From assembly GCA_025054935.1 (NCBI GenBank), contig JANWZD010000001.1, positions 389,008 through 453,007 on the forward strand: a stretch of DNA of 64,000 bases. The letters run 5' to 3'. Positions within the stretch are counted from its first letter, which is position 1, and every line of letters begins with the position of its first letter. A program made the position numbers and the translations under genes. Source of the DNA: Dehalococcoidia bacterium. Lineage in GTDB: Bacteria > Chloroflexota > Dehalococcoidia > SpSt-223. Shown in pieces: positions 23,969 through 31,440 of the stretch. Under the pieces are notes generated by a model, which saw only the letters and a program-made list of their open reading frames with translations, did no database searches and was not told the origin of the DNA.

Positions 23969-24991
23969 TCAGGTGAGAAGTGGGGCAAAGGTATCGATCA
24001 GAAGACGCGTGCTGCGGTAGCGCTCCTCGGCGCTCGAGAAGCGCCCGCTCGGGATCAGCACGGGGATGTCACAACTGTCCCAGTGCGCGAGTAGCTGCTC
24101 GCGCGCTTGCGCCGGCGTTCCTGCAATCCCCATCTCCTGGAGGATGTCGTCGGTGACGGCACGCGCAACAGCGGTCATATCCCGCTGCTGGAAGAAGGCG
24201 TGCTGGATCGCTTCTTTCTGAGCGGTCCACCCATGAAAATCGAGGAGCGACCCATAGCTGCGCGTAGCAAGATAGTTGCCGAGCCCCATCTTGCAGGCAA
24301 AGCGGGCCCGCTCGGGGTCGTCGTCGACCACGGTGCAGATCCAGCGGGCGAGGTCGAAGGAGGCGCGGCTGCGCCCCGCCCGGGCAAGGCCGAGCGCGAC
24401 GTTCGGCTCGATAACTCCCTCAATATAGCGCCGCGTGTAGCAAGGATGGCCCGCCATTCCCTCGCACAGTTCGCCCGCCAGCTGCGCCATCCGCCGGTTG
24501 ACCGCCCCAAGGTAGATTGGGATCTGATCGCGCGGCTGCCACGGGTCGTGATAGCGGAGCTGCGGGATCGTGTAAAACCGCCCGCTGAACGAGAACGGCG
24601 CCTCGGTGCGGTGCCGCCACACCCCGCGCATGATCTGGATCACTTCGCGCAGCTGAGCGGCAGGCCGGTCGACGGTGATCCCGTACTGATACAGGTTTTG
24701 ACGCTTCGTCCCGGTAGCAAGCCCGAGGATCAGGCGGCCATTGGACAGTTCGTCGACATCAGCTGCGGCCGACGCCGTGACGACAGGATGGCGGATGAAC
24801 GAACGGCAGATCCCCGCGCCGATCGTGATGGTCGAGGTATTGCAGGCGATAGCGGCGAGAGCAACGAAAGTATCTTGGCCGGGATCGTCGCTCGTGAACA
24901 CCATCGCAAACCCCGCCGCCTCGGCACGCTTGGCGAGATCGATCTTGTCGCGCGCGCTATTGCCGACGACGGAGATGCCGAGACGCCGCAC
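23969..24991 (-). CDS. LLM class flavin/F420-dependent oxidoreductase
   Basis: 340 aa luciferase-like TIM barrel. Typical segments: LAKRAEAAGFAMVFTSDDPG, TITIGAGICRSFIRHPVVTA, ELSNGRLILGLATGTKRQN and QIPIYLGAVNRRMAQLAGE. Family members use F420 or reduced FMN to oxidise or reduce alcohols, imines or monoterpene-like substrates. The sequence does not fix the cofactor. ATG at 24991. It is the first gene of a pair with the SDR and lies three bases after the stop of a small unknown gene. Confidence 0.9.
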   Translation of the reverse strand: MRRLGISVVGNSARDKIDLAKRAEAAGFAMVFTSDDPGQDTFVALAAIACNTSTITIGAGICRSFIRHPVVTASAAADVDELSNGRLILGLATGTKRQNLYQYGITVDRPAAQLREVIQIMRGVWRHRTEAPFSFSGRFYTIPQLRYHDPWQPRDQIPIYLGAVNRRMAQLAGELCEGMAGHPCYTRRYIEGVIEPNVALGLARAGRSRASFDLARWICTVVDDDPERARFACKMGLGNYLATRSYGSLLDFHGWTAQKEAIQHAFFQQRDMTAVARAVTDDILQEMGIAGTPAQAREQLLAHWDSCDIPVLIPSGRFSSAEERYRSTRLLIDTFAPLLT

Positions 24992-24994
24992 GGG

Positions 24995-25324
24995 CTAGTC
25001 AGTATCCGCGGGAGGTTCTTTTTGCGCGCTTGCTGAACGGCGCCGCTGGCGGGGCCGTGACCGGGAAGGGGAAGGAGCCGGCGCAGTGTCGTTCTGGGCA
25101 GGGCGCTCGCTCTCGGCAACAGCGCGCTCCGACAGCCGCATCAGCAGCTCTCCATCCGGAGCGAGGCCGACAGTCTCAAAGATCCCTCGGTCGAGAAGCC
25201 AGCTGATCGCATTCTCCGCCGCCGGCAGGCGCGGGTCATCGGCCGGAAGGCGCCAGTCGTTCTCCCGCCAGTCCCGGCCGCTCTCCCGGCCTCCGAAGCG
25301 CGATGGTCGATAGCTGTAGCTCAC
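24995..25324 (-). CDS. Small hypothetical protein
   Basis: 109 aa, not recognised. An Arg/Gly-rich N-terminus (YRPSRFGGRESGRDWREND), a short helical middle (AAENAISWLLDRGIFETVGL) that could be a winged or effector-like hairpin, and a basic Pro/Ser-rich tail. No signal peptide. It is followed at once by the LLM gene. Function unknown. Confidence 0.5.
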   Translation of the reverse strand: MSYSYRPSRFGGRESGRDWRENDWRLPADDPRLPAAENAISWLLDRGIFETVGLAPDGELLMRLSERAVAESERPAQNDTAPAPSPSRSRPRQRRRSASAQKEPPADTD

Positions 25325-25382
25325 AGGCTAACGGTATCTCCTCTCCATCGAGAGATCAAGCAAAAGCGCATCGCCGGCGGTC

Positions 25383-25412
25383 TTGATCGCGGCCCCAAAG
25401 GAGGCCTATAGT
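25383..25412 (+). promoter_or_regulatory. Promoter of the tRNA-Thr/tRNA-Tyr pair
   Basis: TTGATC (25383-25388), an 18-base spacer and TATAGT (25407-25412), about 40 bases before tRNA-Thr. The two tRNAs are only 19 bases apart and probably share this transcript. Confidence 0.65.
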
Positions 25413-25452
25413 TTAACTGCTCCGTCGCTCGAGGGAAAACGTTCTCCCTGCT

Positions 25453-25524
25453 GCCGACGTAGCTCAACGGTAGAGCAGCGGTTTTGTAAACCGCGGGTTG
25501 CGGGTTCGAATCCCATCGTCGGCT
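25453..25524 (+). tRNA. tRNA-Thr (anticodon TGT)
   Basis: Acceptor GCCGACG/CGTCGGC, anticodon stem GCGGT/ACCGC, loop TTTGTAA (TGT), T-loop TTCGAAT, discriminator T. The T stem has one C-A mismatch. Confidence 0.93.
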
Positions 25525-25543
25525 CCGAGCGGCGGAGTGCTTT

Positions 25544-25628
25544 GGTAGGGTGGCCGAGTGGTTAATGGCAACGGTCTGTAAAACCGTCGGGCGAAAGCTC
25601 TACACTGGTTCGAATCCAGTCCCTACCA
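25544..25628 (+). tRNA. tRNA-Tyr (anticodon GTA)
   Basis: Class II tRNA of 85 bases with a long variable arm (cgggcgaaagctc). Acceptor GGTAGGG/CCCTACC, anticodon loop CTGTAAA (GTA), T-loop TTCGAAT, discriminator A. Its last six bases overlap the stop-codon end of the opposite-strand glycosyltransferase. Confidence 0.93.
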
Positions 25629-26825
25629 CCCCTTCTCCACGCTGACCGGCCGCTGCCCCGAGGCAGCGGCCGTTGCAATGTAGGCTTCCTCCAGCCGCGC
25701 CGCCACGCGCTCCCACCGAAACTCTGTCTCCGCAAGCGCCCGAGCGCGCCGGCCGAGCTCCTGCCGCAGGCGCTCATCCTCAAGACAGCGAGCAACTCCT
25801 TCGGCAAGCCCGGCTGCGGTCTCCTCCACGAGCAGCGCCGCTGAGTGGCGGGCAAGGAGCGCGCCCATGTCGCCAGTCGGATTGGTGACAATTGCCCGTC
25901 CGCTCGCGAGATACTCACCGATTTTGTGGGGATAGCGCGCGAGGTTATAGCGGCGCCCCGGGTACGGAAGGAGAAGCACGTCCGCACAGCCGAGAAAGTT
26001 GCGGTACCGTTCCCCGGAAAGAGAGGGGAACCGGATCAGCCGATCGCGCCAGCGCGGGTCAAGCTGCCGCTGGAGAAACGCTCCCGACGGCCCCGCAACC
26101 GCAAGGCGCAGGGCCGGATAGCGGGGGGAAAGCCGCGCGAGAACAGCAGCAAGGAGATCAACATCCAACCGATGGAAGCCCGCAAACCCGACGAGAAGGC
26201 ACCCTTGCGGTATCCCGAGGGCGCGGCGCGCCGCCCGCTGGTCGACGGGGAAGATCGCCTCACTGTCCGCGCCGGGAGGGAGCAGCCACACCCCTCCGCG
26301 CGGGGCTCGCAGGCGAAGAGCGCGTCTGGCTAAGAACGTCGAGATCGCGGTGACGCTGTCGGCAGAGGTGACAATGGCCTCCTCAAGGCGCGTGTCGATC
26401 AAGCCGATCACGTAGCCAATCACTCCTCGCCGCTGGCTGGCGAAGCCGCCGAACCCGAGGAGGTCAGCCCAGTCATAAACGAGCGGAACTCCGCTCCGGC
26501 GCAGCCGCGCCGCATGCCAAGCGGCGGTTGGGCGAGGCGAGAAAGCGTGGACAACGTCAAACGCGCGGTCGGACACGAGCAGACGGGTGGCGATCTCCGT
26601 CGGGTCAACGCCGGTTTGGCGCAGCTTGCGCGGCCCAAGACCGCCGGCTTCCCAGCAAGAAACCCCCTCGCGCAGAACGTGACGCCCCCCAACGTGCCGC
26701 GTCGTGCTCGCGGCGACGACTGTTACCTCATGGCCGCGCCGGCCGAGATGCTTGGCCAGAGCAGCAGCGCGCGCAAACTCCCCTGTTTCTCCCGCGATCT
26801 GCGAACACAGCATCGCGATGCGCAT
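25623..26825 (-). CDS. Family 4 glycosyltransferase
   Basis: 400 aa GT-B fold from ATG 26825. N-terminal half: MRIAMLCSQIAGETGEFARA, FDVVHAFSPRPTAAWHAARL. C-terminal donor domain: VGFAGFHRLDVDLLAAVLA, ADVLLLPYPGRRYNLARYPH and KIGEYLASGRAIV, where GT4 enzymes carry the E-x7-E region (the first Glu appears here as Asn-Leu-Ala rather than a clean E-x7-E). The start overlaps the upstream gene by one base (TGATG). Part of a three-glycosyltransferase operon, probably for a surface glycan. Confidence 0.88.
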   Translation of the reverse strand: MRIAMLCSQIAGETGEFARAAALAKHLGRRGHEVTVVAASTTRHVGGRHVLREGVSCWEAGGLGPRKLRQTGVDPTEIATRLLVSDRAFDVVHAFSPRPTAAWHAARLRRSGVPLVYDWADLLGFGGFASQRRGVIGYVIGLIDTRLEEAIVTSADSVTAISTFLARRALRLRAPRGGVWLLPPGADSEAIFPVDQRAARRALGIPQGCLLVGFAGFHRLDVDLLAAVLARLSPRYPALRLAVAGPSGAFLQRQLDPRWRDRLIRFPSLSGERYRNFLGCADVLLLPYPGRRYNLARYPHKIGEYLASGRAIVTNPTGDMGALLARHSAALLVEETAAGLAEGVARCLEDERLRQELGRRARALAETEFRWERVAARLEEAYIATAAASGQRPVSVEKGW

Positions 26826-27742
26826 CACAGCCGGACCGCGTGCCGAAAGTAGCTGCATGCCTCGCCCACGAGCGTGGCATACGTTCCTGCAAGATAGACG
26901 GGAAGCGTGACAAGATAGCGACGCAAGAGCCGTGCCTCCGCAGCCCGCCGCGCGTCGCGCAGAACGCTCCACATCAGGCGAACGGGAAAGAACGAGAGCA
27001 GTGCCCAGAGAAGACTTCGTCCTCGGCTCCACCTAAAGTGCGCCGTTCGCGCTCGCGCAAGGTCGTTCCCCCAGCGGAGGCGGTTCTGGACGATTGCGCG
27101 AAGATGGTCAAGATGGTGGTGATATACCACGGCGTCGGGAGCGAACGTGATCGACAGACCGGCCTGCGCTGCCCGCCAGCTGAAGAGCGCATCTGCCGGC
27201 GCAACCTCCTCCGAGAACGGGCCGAGCGCCTCAAAGACCCAGCGCGGCAGGAGGCAGTTCACCGTCCCTGCAACGGCGGCGCGCCGCGACCGACGCGGAA
27301 GCAGGGCCGCAAATTTCACGAAATGGATCCCGTGATCGAGCCAGCGGTCCCCGAAGCAGCGGCAGGCACCCGCAACGATCCCTCCAGTTCGTTCGTGCTC
27401 GGCAACGAGACGCGACAGCCACGTTGGCTCAGGGTAAGCGTCGGGGTCGGTGCAGACGATGAGGTCGCCGCGAGCGAGCGCGATGCCGCGATTGCGCGCC
27501 GAGCACGGGGTCAGCCGCGTCGGGGATGCGACCACCTTCACCCCGGGATAGGCGGCGGCAATCCGGCGCGTTCGGTCGTCCGGGCTGCTGTCGACGACGA
27601 TCGTCTCGAAATCGCAAAACGTTTGCGCCCGCAGCGCCGAGAGGGTGCTTCCGATCGTTGCGTGCGAAAGATAGGCAGAGATGACGATCGATACTCGCGG
27701 TCTCGATTCCTCCCCGCTGGAATTACTCCAGACGCTCAGCAT
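26825..27742 (-). CDS. Family 2 glycosyltransferase
   Basis: 305 aa. GT-A motifs: VSIVISAYLSHATIGSTLSAL, ETIVVDSSPDDRTRRI, ARNRGIALARGDLIVCTDPD (metal-binding TDPD as DxD) and DALFSWRAAQAGLSI. A C-terminal amphipathic to hydrophobic region (SRGRSLLWALLSFFPVRLMW) suggests membrane contact. Overlaps the preceding gene by 20 bases and the next by one. Confidence 0.9.
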   Translation of the reverse strand: MLSVWSNSSGEESRPRVSIVISAYLSHATIGSTLSALRAQTFCDFETIVVDSSPDDRTRRIAAAYPGVKVVASPTRLTPCSARNRGIALARGDLIVCTDPDAYPEPTWLSRLVAEHERTGGIVAGACRCFGDRWLDHGIHFVKFAALLPRRSRRAAVAGTVNCLLPRWVFEALGPFSEEVAPADALFSWRAAQAGLSITFAPDAVVYHHHLDHLRAIVQNRLRWGNDLARARTAHFRWSRGRSLLWALLSFFPVRLMWSVLRDARRAAEARLLRRYLVTLPVYLAGTYATLVGEACSYFRHAVRL

Positions 27743-28724
27743 TCATCTCGAAATCGGCGAATCGCTGCCCCGCGGTCCCCGCTCCGAAACAGTAGCCAAT
27801 GAACTGCGCCATTGCGTTCAGGCAGTTGGAACAGAGAACGATCGGGAGCCGCCTCAGGACAATCATCCGCTGACGGGAGCTGGGCCACACCGCGATGAGC
27901 AGACGCACTGTCCGCACGAAGGGCTGCAGCGGCAGTCGGCCGAGCCACAACGCGCGCCGGAGCGGCGAAAGCGGAAACGACTTGCGAAATGCGTCGCCTG
28001 CCGAGCGATTGAGGCACCATAGAGCCCGAATGCGGGCAGCATACCGGTTATCAGACAGATGGCTCCATCGAAACGATGGCTCGGCGAAGAGACCTCCGCC
28101 ACGGTCACGAAGCGCTCGGTGCAGCAGAGCTTCATCGGCGAGCAAGTGAGGCAACCTCGGCTCGAGCGCCACGAGCGCCTCTCGCCGGAAGGCAGTGTTA
28201 TGCCCGGGAAGAAGCGGGACGAGGCTAGGCGCAGAGGGAAGCCGAAGACTGGCAAACGACGTAAGGTGCATGAACTCGCTCTTCTCGGTCGGCGGGCTCG
28301 CGCAGTCGGGGAACGAGCCGAGCGCGACGGCGAACGGAGGAAATTTGTGCTGCAAGGCGTCGAGCCATCCCTCCCCGGCCCGGGCGTGTTCCTCCAGGAA
28401 GGCAACAATGGGAGCAGCGGCAAGCGAGACGGCATAGGCGCGGAAAGCGCCAAGTGGCCAGCCGCGCCGCAGCGGGACGGCAACGACGGCCGGATGGTCG
28501 CTCCCCGGCAGCGGAGGATGACGATCCCGACCGAAGTCGAAGAGGAGCACTTCACATTCGTCTATCCGCGGCTGAGCAAGGACGCTGGCAAGCGCTCGTG
28601 CGCCGCGCTCGCGCTGCCGATCGACGGCGAGAATGACACTGACCAGCGGGGTCTTTTGTCGCGTCCGCATCCGCTCTCTTTCTGGAAGCTCCAGCATCTC
28701 GGCGCGCCGCACGGGAGTATGCAT
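27723..28724 (-). CDS. Glycosyltransferase family 2-like protein
   Basis: About 333 aa. The N-terminal fold is a degenerate GT-A: LVSVILAVDRQRERGARALASV, IVAFLEEHARAGEGWLDAL and LPGHNTAFRREALVAL, the last typical of GT2 acceptor regions. LLADEALLHRALRDRGGGLF matches the E/D-D-x-x-L segment. The usual DxD appears as LEEHA, an odd metal site. Start uncertain between ATG 28724, ATG 28697 and a GTG at 28769 that overlaps the upstream gene. No strong ribosome site helps. Confidence 0.75.
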   Translation of the reverse strand: MHTPVRRAEMLELPERERMRTRQKTPLVSVILAVDRQRERGARALASVLAQPRIDECEVLLFDFGRDRHPPLPGSDHPAVVAVPLRRGWPLGAFRAYAVSLAAAPIVAFLEEHARAGEGWLDALQHKFPPFAVALGSFPDCASPPTEKSEFMHLTSFASLRLPSAPSLVPLLPGHNTAFRREALVALEPRLPHLLADEALLHRALRDRGGGLFAEPSFRWSHLSDNRYAARIRALWCLNRSAGDAFRKSFPLSPLRRALWLGRLPLQPFVRTVRLLIAVWPSSRQRMIVLRRLPIVLCSNCLNAMAQFIGYCFGAGTAGQRFADFEMNAERLE

Positions 28725-28732
28725 CCGGGGGG

Positions 28733-29191
28733 TCAGCGCGACAAGAGCGCGGCGGCGGGCGCGAGACACTCGCGGAGCGCGCGCAGCGCCCTCTCCATCG
28801 TCGCCGCGATTTCGCGTTCGAAGAAGGGACGCCCGATGAGGCGAACGAGCGGCAGGGAGGGGAGGACCAGCGTCGTTTCCAGCGTGACGAGCGCGCCTTC
28901 CGGACAGGGCGCGAACGTCCAGCGGCAGGCGCTTTCAGGGCCATCGATGGTGCGTGCTGCCATGGTGCGCGGGGGGTCGAATTCGGTGACCTCGAAGCTG
29001 GCGCACAGCGGAAAACCGCGGACGTTCGCTTCCCACGTGAAGCGGCTGCCGAGACCATACGGCCGGCGCGACTGAGGCCGAAAGTCGGTCAGATAAGGCA
29101 TGAAGCGGAGAACATTCCGATAGTCGGCAACGTACTGGAAGACTTCCTCGGGAGGAGTGGCAATGCGAATGGAACGCGCCAGTTCGATCAT
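28733..29191 (-). CDS. SRPBCC (START-like) family protein
   Basis: 152 aa. Starts IELARSIRIATPPEEVFQYVADYRNV, the usual opening of polyketide cyclase/dehydrase-type SRPBCC proteins. GSRFTWEANVRGFPLCASFEVTEFDPP and a long C-terminal helix complete the helix-grip fold. These proteins bind hydrophobic ligands or lipids in a deep pocket. It precedes the glycosyltransferase trio on the same strand, so a lipid-linked role is possible but unproven. Confidence 0.85.
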   Translation of the reverse strand: MIELARSIRIATPPEEVFQYVADYRNVLRFMPYLTDFRPQSRRPYGLGSRFTWEANVRGFPLCASFEVTEFDPPRTMAARTIDGPESACRWTFAPCPEGALVTLETTLVLPSLPLVRLIGRPFFEREIAATMERALRALRECLAPAAALLSR

Positions 29192-29305
29192 TGAGCGACT
29201 CGGTCTCGGATTTCGGGCGCAAGCTGCCGCGCCCGGCGGGAATGCATGATGGAGGAATGGCGGCCAGAACGCTAGCAGAATGCCGCGGCGGCGTCCACAG
29301 AACCC

Positions 29306-29476
29306 CTACCGTCTCTTGACATTCCTCCCGCCAATCCGGTCGAGGAACTTCGAGAGGAGGTAGGCGAACCCGAGCGCGGCCGCAGTCCCGACGGCATAGC
29401 TGAGCAGTTCATCCGGCCCAATCTGCCCATCGTGGAGCGGGACGATAGCGAGGCCGGCCGCAAGGAAGAAGAACAT
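29306..29476 (-). CDS. Small two-helix membrane protein
   Basis: 56 aa, ATG 29476, stop TAG at 29306. It begins MFFFLAAGLAIVPL, has a short polar loop (HDGQIGPDELL), a second helix (SYAVGTAAALGFAYLL) and a basic tail ending GRNVKRR. The inside-positive tail fits a membrane protein. It lies in a gap between the SRPBCC gene and smpB. Function unknown. Confidence 0.5.
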   Translation of the reverse strand: MFFFLAAGLAIVPLHDGQIGPDELLSYAVGTAAALGFAYLLSKFLDRIGGRNVKRR

Positions 29477-29526
29477 AGCGTTTCAAGTGTACCGCAGCGG
29501 CGGCAGCGGAGGCTGCTTGGCCATGG

Positions 29527-29532
29527 TATACT
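29527..29532 (+). promoter_or_regulatory. -10 box at the smpB start
   Basis: TATACT placed six bases before the GTG at 29538; transcription would begin near that codon, giving a leaderless or nearly leaderless mRNA. No clear -35. Confidence 0.4.
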
Positions 29533-29537
29533 GTACT

Positions 29538-29996
29538 GTGTCAAAGGAACCGACAGAGCCGCTCGCTGTTAACCGCAAGGCGTTTCATGACTATTTTATC
29601 GATGAGACGTTCGAAGCGGGAATAGCGCTCAGCGGCACCGAAATCAAGTCCGTCCGCAAGGGGAACATCAACCTCCGCGATGGGTATGTTCGGCCTGAGG
29701 GCGGCGAGATGTGGCTGCTCGGGGTGCACATTGCGCCCTATGAGCAGGGGAACATTTACAACCATGACCCGCGGCGACCGCGCAAGCTGCTCCTTCACCG
29801 GCGCGAGATCGACTACTTGACCTCCAAGGTGAAGGAGAAGGGGTTGACGATCGTTCCGCTGCGGGTCTATATCAAAAACGATGTTGCCAAGGTCGCCATC
29901 GGCTTGGCGCGCGGCAAAAAGCAGCACGACAAGCGGGAAGCGATCGCGGAGCGAGAAGCCCGGCGCGAAATCGAGCGGGCACTCAAAGCGCGGTAA
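29538..29996 (+). CDS. smpB: SsrA-binding protein SmpB
   Basis: 152 aa. Classic motifs: VNRKAFHDYFIDETFEAGIA, LSGTEIKSVRKGNINLRDGY, LLGVHIAPYEQGNIYNHDP, RPRKLLLHRREIDYL and a basic tail after IGLARGKKQHDKRE. SmpB binds tmRNA and brings it to stalled ribosomes. The tmRNA gene lies 42 bases downstream on the same strand, a common pairing. The GTG at 29538 gives the usual N-terminal length; an ATG at 29523 is an alternative with a ggagg site. Confidence 0.97.
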   Translation: MSKEPTEPLAVNRKAFHDYFIDETFEAGIALSGTEIKSVRKGNINLRDGYVRPEGGEMWLLGVHIAPYEQGNIYNHDPRRPRKLLLHRREIDYLTSKVKEKGLTIVPLRVYIKNDVAKVAIGLARGKKQHDKREAIAEREARREIERALKAR

Positions 29997-30038
29997 CCGC
30001 GGCAACAGCGGCGAGACCTTCCTCGCCTCAACACCTTT

Positions 30039-30393
30039 GGGGACGCAAGGGTTCGACAGGGGGGGAGGTGACGCGATTGCGGGCCGAGGATGCCGATCCA
30101 CTCGTAAACGATTCGGCACGCCATAACTGGCAACACTGCTTACGCTCTCGCTGCCTAAGTAGCAGCGACGTCTACCCTCGCCTCGTCCCGGCGGGAGGGG
30201 AGTAGGCGCCATGCAGCCGGGATGCTCGCCGTCTCAGGTCGAGGGGGACGGCGCTAAGCCTACTCGACTAGCCCAAAGGAATCCCGTCGGTGGGAGTCCG
30301 CTGGGTGAAGCGCCAATACGCCGACTACGCCCGTAGCATATCGCGCGCTGAACTGCTCTGGACGGGGAGTTCGATTCTCCCCCGTCTCCACCA
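30039..30393 (+). ncRNA. ssrA: Transfer-messenger RNA (tmRNA)
   Basis: 355 bases. Ends pair as an acceptor stem, GGGGACG with CGTCTCC, followed by A and an encoded CCA. The 3' part has a T arm (GGGAG-TTCGATT-CTCCC). The 5' part has the conserved GCAAGGGTTCGACAGG. The peptide-tag frame at 30120-30158 reads A-I-T-G-N-T-A-Y-A-L-A-A then TAA, ending in the standard YALAA degradation signal. The exact resume codon is inferred. Confidence 0.96.
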
Positions 30394-30397
30394 CGCC

Positions 30398-30431
30398 GAC
30401 GCCTCCCTTCTCGGGAGGCGTCGGGCTTTTT
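30398..30431 (+). terminator. Rho-independent terminator of tmRNA
   Basis: Ten-base perfect stem GACGCCTCCC (30398-30407) / GGGAGGCGTC (30413-30422) with loop TTCTC, followed by gggc and five T residues (30427-30431). Confidence 0.92.
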
Positions 30432-30537
30432 GCGCCCGAGCGGCAAGCTCGCGCTGACAGCACAGACGGCGCCCGCCGCTCGACCGGCCAGCCGCAGCAG
30501 CCAGCGGAGCAGCGACAGGAGCAGCGCGCCGCAGCGA

Positions 30538-31440
30538 TCAGGCGGTCTGGACCACCATCCAGCCGTCCCCCTTAACGGCATTCTTGCCGACATGGACCGC
30601 TTCTCCCCAGCGCAGCCACGGCACAAGCGGCGTGAGTTCGCCCTGCCAGACGGCCGCTCCGACTATCCCTCCCGTTGGGGTGCGCGTGCCGGTCCGCCGC
30701 GAGCCGCTCCACGCCTCAACCCAGCGGGTGCGCTCCTCAACGAGCTGAGCGGCCCGCGCGACTGCTGCGATTTCAGCGCGCCGCTCGCGCCAAACCGATG
30801 CTAGCGGCGGTGCGACACTGTAGCAGGCGCTCAACGCTTCCAAGCGCTCGAGGAGCCGGTGGGTCAACACTACGAGGTCCGGCCGTTTCACCAGCGCTCC
30901 GCGATGGACGAGGCGGAGCGGTGTTCGGAATGTGACCGTCAGCCTCGCCGCGGGCGCGCACGAGGCACTGACTGCATCGTCATCAAGAACGCCGACTGCT
31001 GCCCCGCTGATTGGCGGTATTCGGCGCGAGGCGAGCAGCGTTGATCGCCCCCGTCCCCGTCCGAAGCCGCGCCCGGCAGCCCACGCGATCGCGTCGACCA
31101 CCGCTTCCCCCAGTTCGATCGCGGGGCCGATCAGCGTGAGGCTGAACGACCAGAGCGCGCCTGCTTCAACCCGCGCCGGCCCCGGCTCAAGAGCGTACGG
31201 CCGGGGCACCGCTTGGCCGCGATGCCGATGGGGGTCCGCTGCCAGCAGCAAAAAACAGGCTGGGCAGTGTCGCCAGTGGCAGGGCGCGCTGCTCGGTCCA
31301 CCATGGCACCAGCGGGCGAAAAGCCCAGCGGCGAGCGCACCCCGCAGCGTTGAGCCCGGGTTCCGGCCGAGATCGACGTCGTCTCTTGCCTGCAGCTGGA
31401 TCTGAAGCCGCTGCACCCGCAGGCCGGTCCGCGCGTTCAC
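30538..31440 (-). CDS. cas6: CRISPR repeat endoribonuclease Cas6 (RAMP family)
   Basis: 300 aa. The N-terminal part STLRGALAAGLFARWCHG, with nearby CHWRHCPAC (two Cys pairs), fits the LRGAL-x-C-x-x-C pattern of CRISPR_Cas6 C-terminal-family proteins. FSFSLTLIGPAIELGEAVVDAI follows, then the GRGFGRGRGRSTL glycine-rich segment. The C-terminus has the RAMP G-rich loop (HVGKNAVKGDGWMV). It cleaves CRISPR transcripts into crRNAs. Its start overlaps the stop of the pyruvate dehydrogenase E1 gene by four bases, so it is translated with that gene. The rest of the Csm operon lies upstream on the same strand. Confidence 0.87.
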   Translation of the reverse strand: MNARTGLRVQRLQIQLQARDDVDLGRNPGSTLRGALAAGLFARWCHGGPSSAPCHWRHCPACFLLLAADPHRHRGQAVPRPYALEPGPARVEAGALWSFSLTLIGPAIELGEAVVDAIAWAAGRGFGRGRGRSTLLASRRIPPISGAAVGVLDDDAVSASCAPAARLTVTFRTPLRLVHRGALVKRPDLVVLTHRLLERLEALSACYSVAPPLASVWRERRAEIAAVARAAQLVEERTRWVEAWSGSRRTGTRTPTGGIVGAAVWQGELTPLVPWLRWGEAVHVGKNAVKGDGWMVVQTA

